Below are positions 48,329 through 52,479 of a stretch of 64,000 nt of DNA, one piece after another. Origin of the DNA: Sepiola atlantica (taxonomy: Eukaryota; Mollusca; Cephalopoda; Sepiida; Sepiolidae); the NCBI GenBank assembly GCA_963556195.1, contig OY744537.1:22999876-23063875 (forward strand), read 5' to 3'. The notes under the pieces are model-generated. The model ran no database searches, had not been told where the DNA came from, and was given only the letters and a program-made list of their open reading frames with translations. Each line of letters begins with the position of its first letter. Within the stretch, counting starts at the first letter, position 1. The position numbers and the translations under genes are program-made.

Positions 48329-49846
48329 TTATTTCATGTATCCACATAAAATGTTATAAGGAGATATAATATTTTATGTAACGATTTTCAGTATTTACTT
48401 CAACAGTGTTCAATACGTTAGTAGAGGTAATTATGAAAATATACACAGAGGCTTCCACATTTCATCCCCGTAGGGAATCGTCAGGCTAAAATTCCATGTT
48501 GTAATTTGCAGGAAAGCAGTCTTGTTGTAATGTGTTCCACAGACGAGAAGCCCTTGTGAAGAAGCTCTCTGTGGAAATTCAGGCACAAGAAAGAAAAAAA
48601 GGAAACTTTTTTTATGTTATAGTACCTGTCAGTGTCCAGTTTAGGGGCTAAATAGAATATGTCCTTAGTATGACATGAAACTGTTGTATATACAGGGTGG
48701 GCAAAAATAAGGGTCCTATTTTTAAAAATTCATAACTTTTTTATTTATTGATTTTTTTAATTTTTTTTTTTAGAATAAGTAAAGGACCCCTTCCGAAGCA
48801 AGCATGAGCTGTATTAGCCCTAAGGAACGTACCCTCATTTAGAAAACATTATTTTTGCTTAAAAAACTCAAAACAGTGTAAAAAACAATACTTTAGTTTT
48901 TGTAAGTTTTAAGAAGTGTTTTTCGGCTAAAATTTGTTTTGTTTATTTCAAAAAATCTCGGAAGGGTCAGTCTACACACACATAAAGTTTGGTGAGTTTA
49001 ACTTTTATTTTGTGGAAGTTATTCAAATTCAAGTTATTCAAATTTAAAGATAGGACCCTTATTTTGGCCCACCCTATACATACATTTATCATGGATAAAT
49101 AGTTGAAGTTATTGGAAATTTAAAGATTGACCTTTTACCAAAATTACTTGATACGGCATTAAGTAACCTGGCAATGGTTGATATGCCATAAAGCAAAACG
49201 AACCAACAAACAAAAATTCCTCCATTGATTTAAAACGATTGAACAGTTAAGATTTGTTGTGTGCTAATGTTCATTGGCATAATCATGTTGACCCATCGAT
49301 TCCCATTAGATCACCAAAGTTAAGTGACGTTGAGCCGGGTCACTACCAGATGGTTGACCAAGTGCTGCATGTGGGAGAATGTCAAAATCGGATTGCAGGC
49401 TGACAACCGCAAAATAGAAATTATCCTCTAAATAATGTTGATATTCTTTGTTGTAACCTTGAAGGGCCGATAATAAATAAGACAACATGGCGATATATTT
49501 ACAAGAGTGTGCATTTACAGAAGTACAGAATAGTATGTTGCAGAAAGACTGCTCTGAGACTTCTCCGTAATCTCCTGTATATACATAGTATCTGGAAGAG
49601 TCTATATATTAATGAAATAGGGTATATCACTATCTCTCCATAACATTCTCAAAGTGAGAAACATGAGTTATAGTACACAGCATATATGTATGATAAAATA
49701 AAGAAACTTTTATTGCTTTTATATATAATTATTTTCATTTAATCAATTTTTCTGTTTTAGGAGAAAGACGCCTTGATCCAACTGCAATGATGTCCACTGT
49801 ACACCGGATTAATCCACATGCAGAATGGATTGTTAAAACAACATGA
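25602..49846 (+). CDS. ARHGAP18/28/40-like Rho GTPase-activating protein, 3' ten exons (partial gene)
   Basis: Joined exons give about 350 residues in one frame, ending in a stop at 49844-49846. The product is a cytosolic RhoGAP, which speeds GTP hydrolysis by Rho-family GTPases (RhoA-type in vertebrate ARHGAP18) and so controls actin organisation. Seen directly: domain opening HGIFGVPLQVQLEND, the arginine-finger loop GILRIPG in exon 2, the Lys-bearing MKQFLRDLPNPLL in exon 3, and the NVAMIMAPNLF helix with its Asn in exon 5. These are the three hallmark RhoGAP positions. After the domain comes a basic linker, then the C-terminal block VQAPHLNKAAMKIHL ... LYEVGGNIGERRLD ... NPHAEWIVK, which I recognise as specific to ARHGAP18/28/40. 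The N-terminal exons are not found and probably lie before 25602, outside the window or missed. All ten exons have consensus or near-consensus splice borders and no internal stop, so the gene looks intact. Confidence 0.93.
25785..25830 (-). ncRNA. hammerhead-like motif (degenerate)
   Basis: Minus strand: CTGATGA, a 3-bp stem II (GCT/AGT), GAAA, then CATAAGTTTCTG. The catalytic boxes are intact, but stem I cannot be closed convincingly. Lies 90 bp into the intron after visible exon 1. Confidence 0.4.
26078..26105. repeat. (TA)n tract
   Basis: Abuts the end of the ribozyme-bearing unit at 26117. Confidence 0.9.
26112..26240 (-). mobile_element. hammerhead-bearing repeat end (family H-A)
   Basis: From the ribozyme at 26185-26233 the minus strand runs through ACTTTGCTTGAACTTTGAAT and AATAAAATTTGATTGACACC to the TA tract at 26105. 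The same post-ribozyme segment forms both arms of the palindrome at 59374-59533. Confidence 0.6.
26185..26233 (-). ncRNA. hammerhead ribozyme motif, intact core (family H-A)
   Basis: By-hand fold on the minus strand: stem I AGTCCT/AGGACT (6 bp, 26228-26233 with 26185-26190), core CTGAAGA (26221-26227), stem II GAAGA/TCTTT (5 bp, one G-U, ATTA loop), core GAAA (26203-26206), stem III closed by the A15.1-U16.1 pair with a weak interior, then A at position 17 (26191) as the predicted cleavage base. Every invariant core position is present (position 7 is free in hammerheads). Activity is inferred. Confidence 0.7.
26347..26640. other. no gene recognised
   Basis: The 82-codon frame here has no motif and low-complexity composition. 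It lies in the intron, between the two ends of the H-A family fragments. Confidence 0.5.
26660..26768 (+). repeat. H-A family distal segment
   Basis: ATTAATGCTCTATCCAGTAT and ATCTTTTGTTGGATT precede a TA tract. The same segment is inverted at 59282-59375. Confidence 0.6.
26769..26817. repeat. (TA)n tract
   Basis: About 24 TA units. Confidence 0.9.
27000..27415 (+). repeat. dispersed repeat R4 (copy 1)
   Basis: TATGGATCAAATTCAATGCA, TACCTATTGTTAAAATTTCA and CGATCAGTTAATTAGTTTAG recur at 40390-40650. Ends at a TA tract. Confidence 0.75.
27441..27500 (-). ncRNA. hammerhead-like motif (degenerate)
   Basis: Minus strand AATCTTGAGGAAGTC ... GTGACGAAATGTTGATG. GAAA and a 3-bp stem II (GTC/GAC) are present, and the flanks AACCAA/TTGGTT could form an outer stem I. 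The first core base is changed (TTGAGGA) and one A is inserted before stem II. Confidence 0.4.
27661..27820. repeat. perfect 160-bp palindrome centred on (TA)n
   Basis: Arms 27661-27722 and 27759-27820 are exact reverse complements (62 of 62), and the 36-nt TA core between them is self-complementary. A phrase inside is TATCGGTAAATACCTGTAAT. Located in the first visible intron. Confidence 0.9.
28081..28132 (+). ncRNA. hammerhead ribozyme motif, intact core (family H-B)
   Basis: Fold: stem I TCTATG/CATAGA (28081-28086 with 28127-28132), core CTGATGA (28087-28093), stem II GTCT/AGAC (28094-28097 with 28109-28112), core GAAA (28113-28116), short stem III ACG/CGT with TATA loop, C at position 17 (28126). 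All invariant core bases are present. The short stem III and minimal type I form are typical of hammerheads in Penelope-like and retrozyme elements (established for those families). Confidence 0.8.
28159..28190. repeat. (TA)n tract
   Basis: Follows the ribozyme-bearing SINE directly. Confidence 0.9.
28345..28422 (+). CDS. RhoGAP gene, visible exon 2 (arginine finger)
   Basis: Acceptor GCCCAG, donor AAG/GTAAGT, 26 codons. Contains GILRIPG, whose Arg is the expected catalytic finger inserted into the GTPase site. Confidence 0.93.
28505..28862 (+). repeat. tandem duplication, about 180 bp, two copies
   Basis: AATTTAAAATATTCAACCA and TATGAATATTTATATTG occur near 28630-28680 and again at 28808-28858, with matching upstream phrases (CTCTCATAT, TTTTATT). 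Intronic. Confidence 0.75.
28863..29665. other. intron sequence, no gene recognised
   Basis: Nothing recognised on either strand. Confidence 0.5.
29672..29758 (-). mobile_element. SINE tail with hammerhead-like motif (degenerate)
   Basis: Minus strand CACCTGAAGAAGGCCGGAGA ... ACAGCCGATACATTGTGA; the GAAA box has become GATA. Confidence 0.5.
29887..30046 (+). CDS. RhoGAP gene, visible exon 3
   Basis: Acceptor TTATAG, donor GTAAGC; 53 codons plus one base. Holds SALMKQFLRDLPNPLLT, whose Lys and the following LP-PL turn are conserved in RhoGAPs. Confidence 0.93.
30232..30425 (-). mobile_element. diverged U2-family SINE body (weak)
   Basis: CTCAGTCCTGGGAGGCCATC and CTCCTTTAGTGCAATAG-like phrases recall, inverted, the segment at 22120-22190. 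Old copy in an intron. Confidence 0.35.
30552..30634 (+). CDS. RhoGAP gene, visible exon 4
   Basis: Acceptor TTTTCAG, donor GAG/GTTCGT (weak after GT). Completes the split Phe codon, then ISNLRDQMKALNLLIMALPD...NSLE; the LIxxLPxxNxxxL helix pattern of RhoGAP is clear. Confidence 0.92.
30851..30909. repeat. (CT)n microsatellite
   Basis: CT array with a single T interruption; open frames across it on both strands are artefacts. Confidence 0.95.
30991..31022. repeat. (TA)n tract
   Basis: About 16 TA units just before the SINE at 31040. Confidence 0.9.
31040..31290 (+). mobile_element. tRNA-headed SINE with hammerhead-like motif
   Basis: Head: CTGTGGCTTAGTGGAGAGAG (box A TGGCTTAGTGG) and GTTGAAGGTTCAATCCTTGG (box B GGTTCAATCC). 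The hammerhead-like segment follows at 31142-31181. Same architecture as 27985-28190 but a different head sequence. Confidence 0.7.
31130..31181 (+). ncRNA. hammerhead-like motif in SINE
   Basis: CTGAAGA (31142-31148), 4-bp stem II GCTG/CAGC with TGATA loop, GAAA (31162-31165). Core boxes are intact, but stem III is poor and stem I closes only through AGTC/GACT with internal mismatches, so probably inactive. Confidence 0.5.
31590..32045 (+). mobile_element. LINE fragment, subfamily 1, internally deleted
   Basis: GMPQGSILGSTLFLIFI (RT block with PQGS) is joined directly to C-terminal sequence (TKLQSMVPPSKTF), so roughly the YADD box and thumb are deleted. Tail ends CTAACCTGTTAGCACATTAA. Intronic. 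Confidence 0.8.
32050..33320. other. intron sequence, no gene recognised
   Basis: Nothing placed. A possible minus-strand open frame at 32244-32459 has no motif. Confidence 0.45.
33330..33925 (+). repeat. tandem duplication, about 290 bp; second copy carries a tRNA-like 52-bp segment
   Basis: AACATTAGAAATTGTTTGTA starts both copies (33348 and 33624), and both end in TAATGTGTACTCTGCC. Between AAATCCTTTA and TAATGTGTACTC, copy 2 has an extra 50-odd bases (about 33831-33883) containing GCGAGATTCGAACTCGGGTA, the inverted T-arm of a tRNA. Confidence 0.8.
34045..34251 (+). CDS. RhoGAP gene, visible exon 5
   Basis: Acceptor TTTCAG, donor ACA/GTAAGT, 69 codons. LLRFLQKVVAYKNENKM then NVAMIMAPNLF, with the conserved Asn that contacts the GTPase; ends in LVKYLDILWT-like helix (actual LMVKYLDILWT). 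Confidence 0.94.
34330..34690 (+). mobile_element. LINE 3' fragment, subfamily 2
   Basis: CTCCAGCCCCTGCCACATCG, TGTGCTTGTTTTACAAGTAC and a FLGPLAFEIPSLLL-like region; matches 13250-13560. Starts about 80 bp after exon 5. Confidence 0.75.
34951..34990. repeat. (CA)n(TA)n tract
   Basis: About 12 CA then 8 TA units. Confidence 0.95.
34991..35205 (-). mobile_element. composite SINE: tRNA-like head plus hammerhead (copy 2)
   Basis: Minus strand head CCGTGGCTGAATGGCTCTAG (box A TGGCTGAATGGC) and CAGGGTTTCGAATCACGCGA, then the hammerhead at 35017-35067, and an A-rich end at the TA tract. Same unit as 27985-28190. Confidence 0.75.
35017..35067 (-). ncRNA. hammerhead motif, one core mutation (family H-B)
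   Basis: Stem I TCTATG/CATAGA (35062-35067 with 35017-35022), CTGATGA (35055-35061), stem II GTCC/GGAC, then AAAA where GAAA is required (G12 to A), stem III ACG/CGT with TATA loop. Predicted inactive or weak. Confidence 0.65.
35335..35540 (-). mobile_element. composite SINE: tRNA-like head plus hammerhead (copy 3)
   Basis: About 95% alike to 34991-35205 over its length, including the AAAA core change, so the two arose from one another by local duplication or from the same mutated source. Confidence 0.75.
35358..35409 (-). ncRNA. hammerhead motif, one core mutation (family H-B, sister copy)
   Basis: As at 35017-35067: CTGATGA, GTCC/GGAC and TCTATG/CATAGA intact, G12 replaced by A. Confidence 0.65.
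35544..35562. repeat. (TA)n tract
   Basis: Short TA array separating the SINE copy and the inverted repeat at 35570. Confidence 0.85.
35570..35750. repeat. 60-bp inverted repeat with hammerhead at the inner edge (family H-C)
   Basis: Left arm 35570-35631 and right arm 35690-35752 are reverse complements apart from one extra A (phrase CACACATTAAGGTTGTACAC in the left arm). The left arm holds the 3' half of a minus-strand hammerhead; the right arm repeats that half on the plus strand. The spacer supplies the CTGAGGA half for the left unit only. Confidence 0.85.
35610..35658 (-). ncRNA. hammerhead ribozyme motif, intact core (family H-C)
   Basis: Stem I ATACAT/ATGTGT (one G-T pair; 35653-35658 with 35610-35615), CTGAGGA (35646-35652), stem II GAC/GTC (3 bp), GAAA (35625-35628), stem III ATA/TAT with AGT loop, A at position 17 (35616). 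Stems II and III are short, so activity is uncertain. Confidence 0.6.
35825..35852. repeat. (TA)n tract
   Basis: Simple TA array. Confidence 0.9.
36320..36575 (+). repeat. dispersed repeat R1, two tandem copies
   Basis: CATAAAAACTTTTACCAAAA occurs at 36352 and 36480, each followed by GGGTTGATATGTC. Period about 128 bp. Minus-strand frames over this area are artefacts of the repeat. Confidence 0.85.
36654..36696. repeat. (TA)n tract flanked by a short inverted phrase
   Basis: CATCTATGTAGACTGTGA (left, 36590-36607) and CACATAGATGACCCG (right, 36713-36727) are roughly inverted about the TA array. Confidence 0.75.
36909..36974 (+). CDS. RhoGAP gene, visible exon 6
   Basis: Acceptor TTCTTAG, donor AGA/GTAAGT. 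22 codons, VPPSMIQQMRRRYELEM..., the basic helix after the GAP domain. Confidence 0.9.
37048..37431 (+). repeat. recent tandem duplication, 192-bp period
   Basis: CCTTTTTCTGGACTATGAAA starts at 37048 and 37240; the two copies differ at only a few positions and one 2-bp TA step. Intronic. Confidence 0.92.
37585..38000 (+). mobile_element. LINE 3' fragment, subfamily 1
   Basis: GCCTTGGCGGAGTACAAAAT through AACGAAACTTCCATGAACAG to CTTATCGAGCCATCCCCTTA; several stops. Confidence 0.75.
38151..38216 (+). CDS. RhoGAP gene, visible exon 7
   Basis: Acceptor TTTTTTCAG, donor GAG/GTATTT. 22 codons, RLKILGRKDRQDIQKKSPNS; basic and probably disordered linker. Confidence 0.88.
38217..39050. other. intron sequence, no gene recognised
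   Basis: No repeat assigned. Overlapping minus-strand frames at 38342-38580 have no motif. Confidence 0.45.
39058..39575. repeat. imperfect long inverted repeat
   Basis: Left 39058-39205 and right 39425-39575 are diverged inverted copies (left AGTTTCAGTCATGAATATCC, right GGACATTCATGACTGAAACT). It precedes the Tc1 relic and may be its terminal repeat structure (inference). Confidence 0.7.
39640..40195 (+). pseudogene. Tc1-like transposase relic
   Basis: The translation shows an N-terminal helix-turn-helix fragment (CLNVPRTTICD), then, in other frames, RKIVRCLKE...LTAKDAVSDV, STVTRCLR, and WADETELKLFGF-like text (normally W-DETK-LFG, the second catalytic Asp region). Several stops and frameshifts and a deletion between the HTH and DDE regions. 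Dead DNA transposon in the intron after exon 7. Confidence 0.75.
40270..40320 (+). ncRNA. hammerhead ribozyme motif, intact core (family H-D)
   Basis: Stem I AGTT..CGCT/AGCG..AACT (4+4 bp with a GAT bulge; 40270-40277 with 40310-40320), CTGAAGA (40278-40284), stem II GTCG/CGAC with CTGTA loop, GAAA (40298-40301), stem III AC/GT with ATGT loop, C at position 17 (40309). Core complete; very short stem III as in retroelement hammerheads. A TA tract starts 16 nt later. Confidence 0.75.
40336..40366. repeat. (TA)n tract
   Basis: Follows the H-D ribozyme. Confidence 0.9.
40380..40700 (+). repeat. dispersed repeat R4 (copy 2)
   Basis: ATTATGGATCAAATTTAATG and TGATCAGTTAATTAGTTTAG match 27060-27370; adjacent to a TA tract like copy 1. 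Confidence 0.75.
40700..41345. other. intron sequence, no gene recognised
   Basis: A phrase (AGGAATTTTCTACATTTTTCAGC-like at 40765-40785) recurs loosely inverted near 41086-41120. Otherwise nothing. Confidence 0.45.
41350..42052 (+). repeat. 58-bp minisatellite, 12 copies
   Basis: Unit contains GGAGATTTGGTATCTGCCTG and CCAAAACTATACTGTTACTT. Period is exactly 58 bp for eleven intervals. Variants alternate at a few sites (CTGCCTGTCTGAAG versus CTGTCTGTCTAGAG), which allows copies to be typed. Intronic. Confidence 0.97.
42642..42790 (+). CDS. RhoGAP gene, visible exon 8
   Basis: Acceptor TTGCAG, donor AG/GTACTT. 49 codons plus two bases. VQAPHLNKAAMKIHL and MTVADILARFQG are the family-specific block after the GAP domain. 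Confidence 0.93.
43200..43290 (+). repeat. dispersed repeat R2 fragment
   Basis: GAGACGTTGCCTGGTATTAT and CACCCTAAATACCAAAAC; same family as 6590. Confidence 0.55.
43615..44345 (-). mobile_element. LINE 3' fragment, subfamily 1
   Basis: Minus frame 43920-44246 reads LYKSQIRLKIEYCCHIWGGD, the thumb-region block, and continues through RGVTPLSHRREV-like text to the C-terminus in other frames; the tail is near 43620. The most intact copy of this part besides 6790-8200. Intronic, antisense to the RhoGAP gene. Confidence 0.85.
44400..45283. other. intron sequence, no gene recognised
   Basis: Includes a short triplicated phrase CAGATCACATGAT at 44537-44567. Confidence 0.5.
45284..45360 (+). CDS. 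RhoGAP gene, visible exon 9
   Basis: Acceptor TTTTCAG, donor G/GTATGT. Completes Ser, then 25 codons ending IYLYEVGGNI with Gly split across the intron. Confidence 0.93.
45391..46067 (+). mobile_element. Helitron-like non-autonomous element
   Basis: Opens TCTATATAATAAAAGTGAAC after A and ends GGGTAGCCTTGCTAA before T, fitting the TC...CTRR ends and A/T target of Helitrons. No Rep/helicase ORF. Starts only 30 bp inside the intron after exon 9 and contains a later MITE at 45704-45907. Confidence 0.7.
45704..45907 (+). mobile_element. MITE family M2, nested
   Basis: CAGGGTGGTCACTACAAAAG at the left and TTGTCTAGCGACCATCCTG at the right are inverted with about 30-bp termini (inner part AGCAGGAAATTTG / CAAATTTCCTGCT exact). 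TA on both sides. The 62-codon frame across it is not a transposase. Confidence 0.85.
46270..46418. repeat. 22-bp tandem repeat, about 6 copies
   Basis: Unit ACTTTTGTTATTTATTTTTT plus AA, nearly invariant. Confidence 0.92.
46440..46735 (-). mobile_element. LINE 3' fragment, subfamily 2
   Basis: The minus frame encodes MEYCWHIYAGAPTTSLLSL and a C-terminal FGIPSPAPCFPICCKMQKF block; open on both strands by chance. Confidence 0.75.
47186..47239. repeat. (TA)n tract
   Basis: About 27 TA units, directly abutting the 3' side of the minus-strand ribozyme unit. Confidence 0.95.
47240..47415. repeat. inverted pair of hammerhead units (family H-E)
   Basis: Left unit (minus) 47240-47305 and right unit (plus) about 47338-47415 share CAGCTGAAACATGTATGCAC and GTAGCCAATAAT. 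They face each other 5' to 5' with a spacer of about 35-45 nt. The left has the full core; the right has lost its CTGAAGA box (TTGAAGA) and most of stem II. Confidence 0.75.
47242..47305 (-). ncRNA. hammerhead ribozyme motif, intact core (family H-E)
   Basis: Stem I TGGC/GCCA (4 bp), CTGAAGA (47295-47301), stem II AGCTG/CAGCT (5 bp, 17-nt loop), GAAA (47264-47267), longer stem III of 6 pairs (ACATGT with ACATGTGT side, two G-T), A at position 17 (47246). Stem III is longer than in families H-B and H-D. Confidence 0.7.
47531..47577. repeat. (TA)n tract
   Basis: About 23 TA units. Confidence 0.95.
47578..47888 (-). mobile_element. Helitron-like fragment
   Basis: Minus strand ends GGTAGGTACAGCTAG then T. 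The far part (GGGTCTGACTTTGAAACTCT) matches 17030-17080 inverted. The 5' end is not found. Confidence 0.5.
47889..47931. repeat. (AAT)n microsatellite
   Basis: About 14 AAT units. Confidence 0.95.
47935..48275. other. intron sequence, nothing recognised
   Basis: AT-rich with no repeat or reading frame of note. Confidence 0.5.
48276..48327. repeat. (TA)n tract
   Basis: About 26 TA units. Confidence 0.95.
48455..48500 (-). ncRNA. hammerhead-like motif (degenerate)
   Basis: Minus strand CTGACGATTCCC TACG GGGATGAAATG: both core boxes (CTGACGA, GAAA) and a strong stem II TCCC/GGGA are present, but the first stem II pair is T-T and stem I is only two pairs. A TA tract lies about 130 bp downstream on that strand. 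Confidence 0.45.
48505..48605 (-). mobile_element. LINE C-terminal fragment
   Basis: Minus translation ESFFTRASRLWNTLQQDCFP, the conserved C-terminal phrase; fused directly to the hammerhead-like repeat. Confidence 0.65.
48693..49076 (+). mobile_element. MITE family M1, copy 3
   Basis: Same orientation and near-identical sequence to 11481-11872; the last base of the right terminus is changed (CCACCCTA). Left flank TATA. Intronic. Confidence 0.85.
49115..49200 (+). repeat. dispersed repeat R1 fragment
   Basis: CCAAAATTACTTGATACGGC and GGTTGATATGCCATAAAGC, diverged. Confidence 0.55.
49285..49372 (+). mobile_element. 5S rRNA-like SINE head or 5S pseudogene
   Basis: TAGATCACCAAAGTTAAGTG, CGTTGAGCCGGGTCACTACC and AGATGGTTGACC follow the internal control region of 5S rRNA in order (compare GGAAGCTAAGCAGGGTCGGG). 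Opposite orientation to the copy at 21345. Non-functional by divergence. Confidence 0.6.
49761..49846 (+). CDS. RhoGAP gene, last exon
   Basis: Acceptor TGTTTTAG. Completes Gly, then ERRLDPTAMMSTVHRINPHA, EWIVKTT and stop TGA at 49844-49846. The C-terminus matches the vertebrate ARHGAP18 family end in place and length. Confidence 0.93.
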
Positions 49847-50320
49847 ACCGACCTCATCATCTTTTAGTTTCCTTTTAAATCAACAAGGATCATGAATTTT
49901 CATTCAGAGAATCAGGTGGCAACAAGACCCATACAAAGATACCCTGTTCTCCATACGTAAAATCAAAAGATAATATTTGGAAAGAAAGAGAAAAAAAATA
50001 AGATTATTGTAAATAAGAGAAAATAGGGAGTATTTATCCTTCAATTAAAACATTTGAAGTGAAACTTTGTCCTTTGTAATACCCTTTTTTAAAAAAAGGG
50101 TCAGAAAAGAAATGTATGGAAAACATTTGTGTAGCAATTGCATCACAAGAATTACCAAACGTTCAACTGCTACAATTTGATGTTGTCCAAGAGAAACTTT
50201 ACAGAAACAAAGGAAAAAAAAACAATGCATTCAAAAGGTCATGTGAGAAGCAGAAGCAATCAAATGAGCTATTTTTTTTATATTCATCAACACATCAACT
50301 TTTAACAAAGCAAAAATAAA
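49847..50320 (+). other. probable 3' UTR with polyadenylation signal
   Basis: No further splice-like border. AATAAA at 50315-50320 is the first full signal that I find; others occur later (near 51342). Real transcript end unknown. Confidence 0.5.
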
Positions 50321-51023
50321 ATCATTATTTTTACAACTTGATTACTATACATTTTTTTAAAAATCTGTACAGATTCCCTCCTTCAAACAGACATTTTTTT
50401 TTTCCACCCAATTTTTTTTTTTTAATTAAAAATGAAAATTCATCTTCAACATATTTTTTTTTGTTTGTTGTGATGTTTTGAATTGTCTTCAGTTCTTATA
50501 TTTTGGGAACTTTCTTTTTATTTATTCACGGTTCCTTTTTTTTTTTTTTTTTTTTTTACTATATTTTTCTGTTCGAATTTATGAGACTTTCCATATGAAA
50601 AAGTTACCTAATAACTGACACCCTTAAAATACTTATGTCTACCAATCTACATGAAAGGGAGAGGTGATAGTGCTTCCTGATCCAGTTTGGAAGAAGAATT
50701 TTATTTTAATCTCTCTTTTTGTGCCTTATTTGTCAAAGATAAAATTTTATGCATGTTGTGTTTGTAGCAAGAAGTATATCTGAAATATTTGATTTTGTTC
50801 TAATTAAATGTAATTGTAACACTATGGGGATGGATTCTTCAATCTCCACAGATTATCCAGATAGCGGTTCATCACATGGACAGCTTGAGTCTTGTTGATT
50901 GAATGATAAGTAGCGGAAATTAATTTTCTATCCTCTTCTCTCTTGTTGTTGCCATCTTCTTTTTAATAACAGCAGTTGTAAATTTTATTAATAGAGAACA
51001 GCACAAAATCATTTGGGGTTCAA

Positions 51024-51060
<37 letters not shown>

Positions 51061-51720
51061 ACAATATACACATAATATCCCCAACCCAGAAGCTATTCAA
51101 AAACCCGATCACTCTCTCTCTCGCGCACAGTTCAATAGGAAGAGAAAGATCTGATGAGCTTATTTACCACATCTCACTGGTGACTTCCTATCTGTGACAT
51201 AACTTTCTGTACACGTATCTTTAGCTTGATTTCTAATGGAAAATTCCACTCTCTACTTAATTGTAACTTTGTGGAAATTTCCGATTCTAACCTTATTTTT
51301 ACACACCTGCATCTAAGTATTGCTACATAAGTTAAATGAAATAAAATGACAGACCCCCCCCCCCCTCATCTCTTAATTTTTTTATATTCAATTTAAACAG
51401 ATAAAAAATCTTCAGATTAATCAAATGAGCACCAAATTTTCATATTAAAAAAAGAAATTTTTTCAAAATTACTTTAATTTTTTTAGCAAGGTATGGTTAG
51501 CATAAAATAGTTCCCTTTGATTTTTTTCACCAATCTTGAACCAAAATAATCCTGCTATTAAATGCCATTTCCAAATTTTGATCAAAAGAATCATAAAAAA
51601 AACAAAAAACAAATAAGATATGGACAACAGTTCCAAGTTTGTAATAATTTAAAAATGTTATGAAGTATTTAGATGTTGCCGACACCAGTTTTGAACAACA
51701 AAAAATGACCCATTTCACAA
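50321..51720. other. AT-rich intergenic or extended 3' UTR
   Basis: Long T runs at 50537-50557 and 51029-51055, a C run at 51355-51365. No gene seen. Confidence 0.5.
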
Positions 51721-52471
51721 TCTATCTATATAATACTAAAAGTCTATTGATCTTGTATGTTTGCAATCAGCTTTCCGGTTTTCAACATCCGGTTGCGCAT
51801 GCGTAAATAGCATCGTCTTCAATCTGTTATTCCAATTCCATTATTCTCTATTATGATTAACGAACGCATGAAATTTTTCATTCTGGAAATTTTTATATCG
51901 CTTTTAATATAAACAATTTCATTTAATTTCATCAAATAGTTTTTTTGTTTTCTTCACGGCTAAAAACATTCAACGGGAGGACTTCGTAAAGTCTGTCGCA
52001 GTTTCAAAAAAACTCCTCCCTTTTAAAAAACAAAAACAAACAAACAAAAAAACAACACTCATTATTAATATCAGCCATACTAGCGGTCGGTGAACGAAAC
52101 CACCTCCCACTTTCCCTCTCATAGATTTCACCACTCCTACTCCCTCTGTTTTCGTTACGTACGCGAGAAAGCTGAATCGGTAAATGCACATATTTCTATT
52201 ACATTAAATAGTGTTTCCTTTTGTTGTTTTTTAAACAGCAAATACTTGAATCATATGTTTCACACATATTACATCCAAAAAAAAACAATTATAATAAACA
52301 GAACGACTCAAAGAAATCTACCTATATTCTTTTTTCATTTTAATATACTTTCATAGAAATGCTTCTGTTATGTAAAAAAAAACTATTTTCTTTATGCCAC
52401 AAGTGTCACGCTCATACATGAATTCCATAGCTAATATAACAAACTGACCCAACGGGTCACGGGTGGTCTAG
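51721..52471 (+). mobile_element. Helitron-like element, copy 1 (751 bp)
   Basis: Starts TCTATCTATATAATACTAAA after A. Near the end a perfect 6-bp hairpin TGACCC AAC GGGTCA is followed by CGGGTGGTCTAG and then T: TC...hairpin...CTRR with A/T insertion. No Rep/helicase. A frame on the minus strand (51970-52191) recurs in the other copy but has a low-quality composition. Confidence 0.8.
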
Positions 52472-52479
52472 TTATTTAT

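Noticed and set aside
49285..49372. A functional 5S rRNA gene
   Set aside because: Too many substitutions and no terminator run at the proper place.
51970..52191. ORF conserved between the two Helitron-like copies (also at 58775-59002)
   Set aside because: Conservation follows from nucleotide identity of the elements; composition is low-complexity (Phe/Val/Cys run from GTTTG repeats) and no motif is present.
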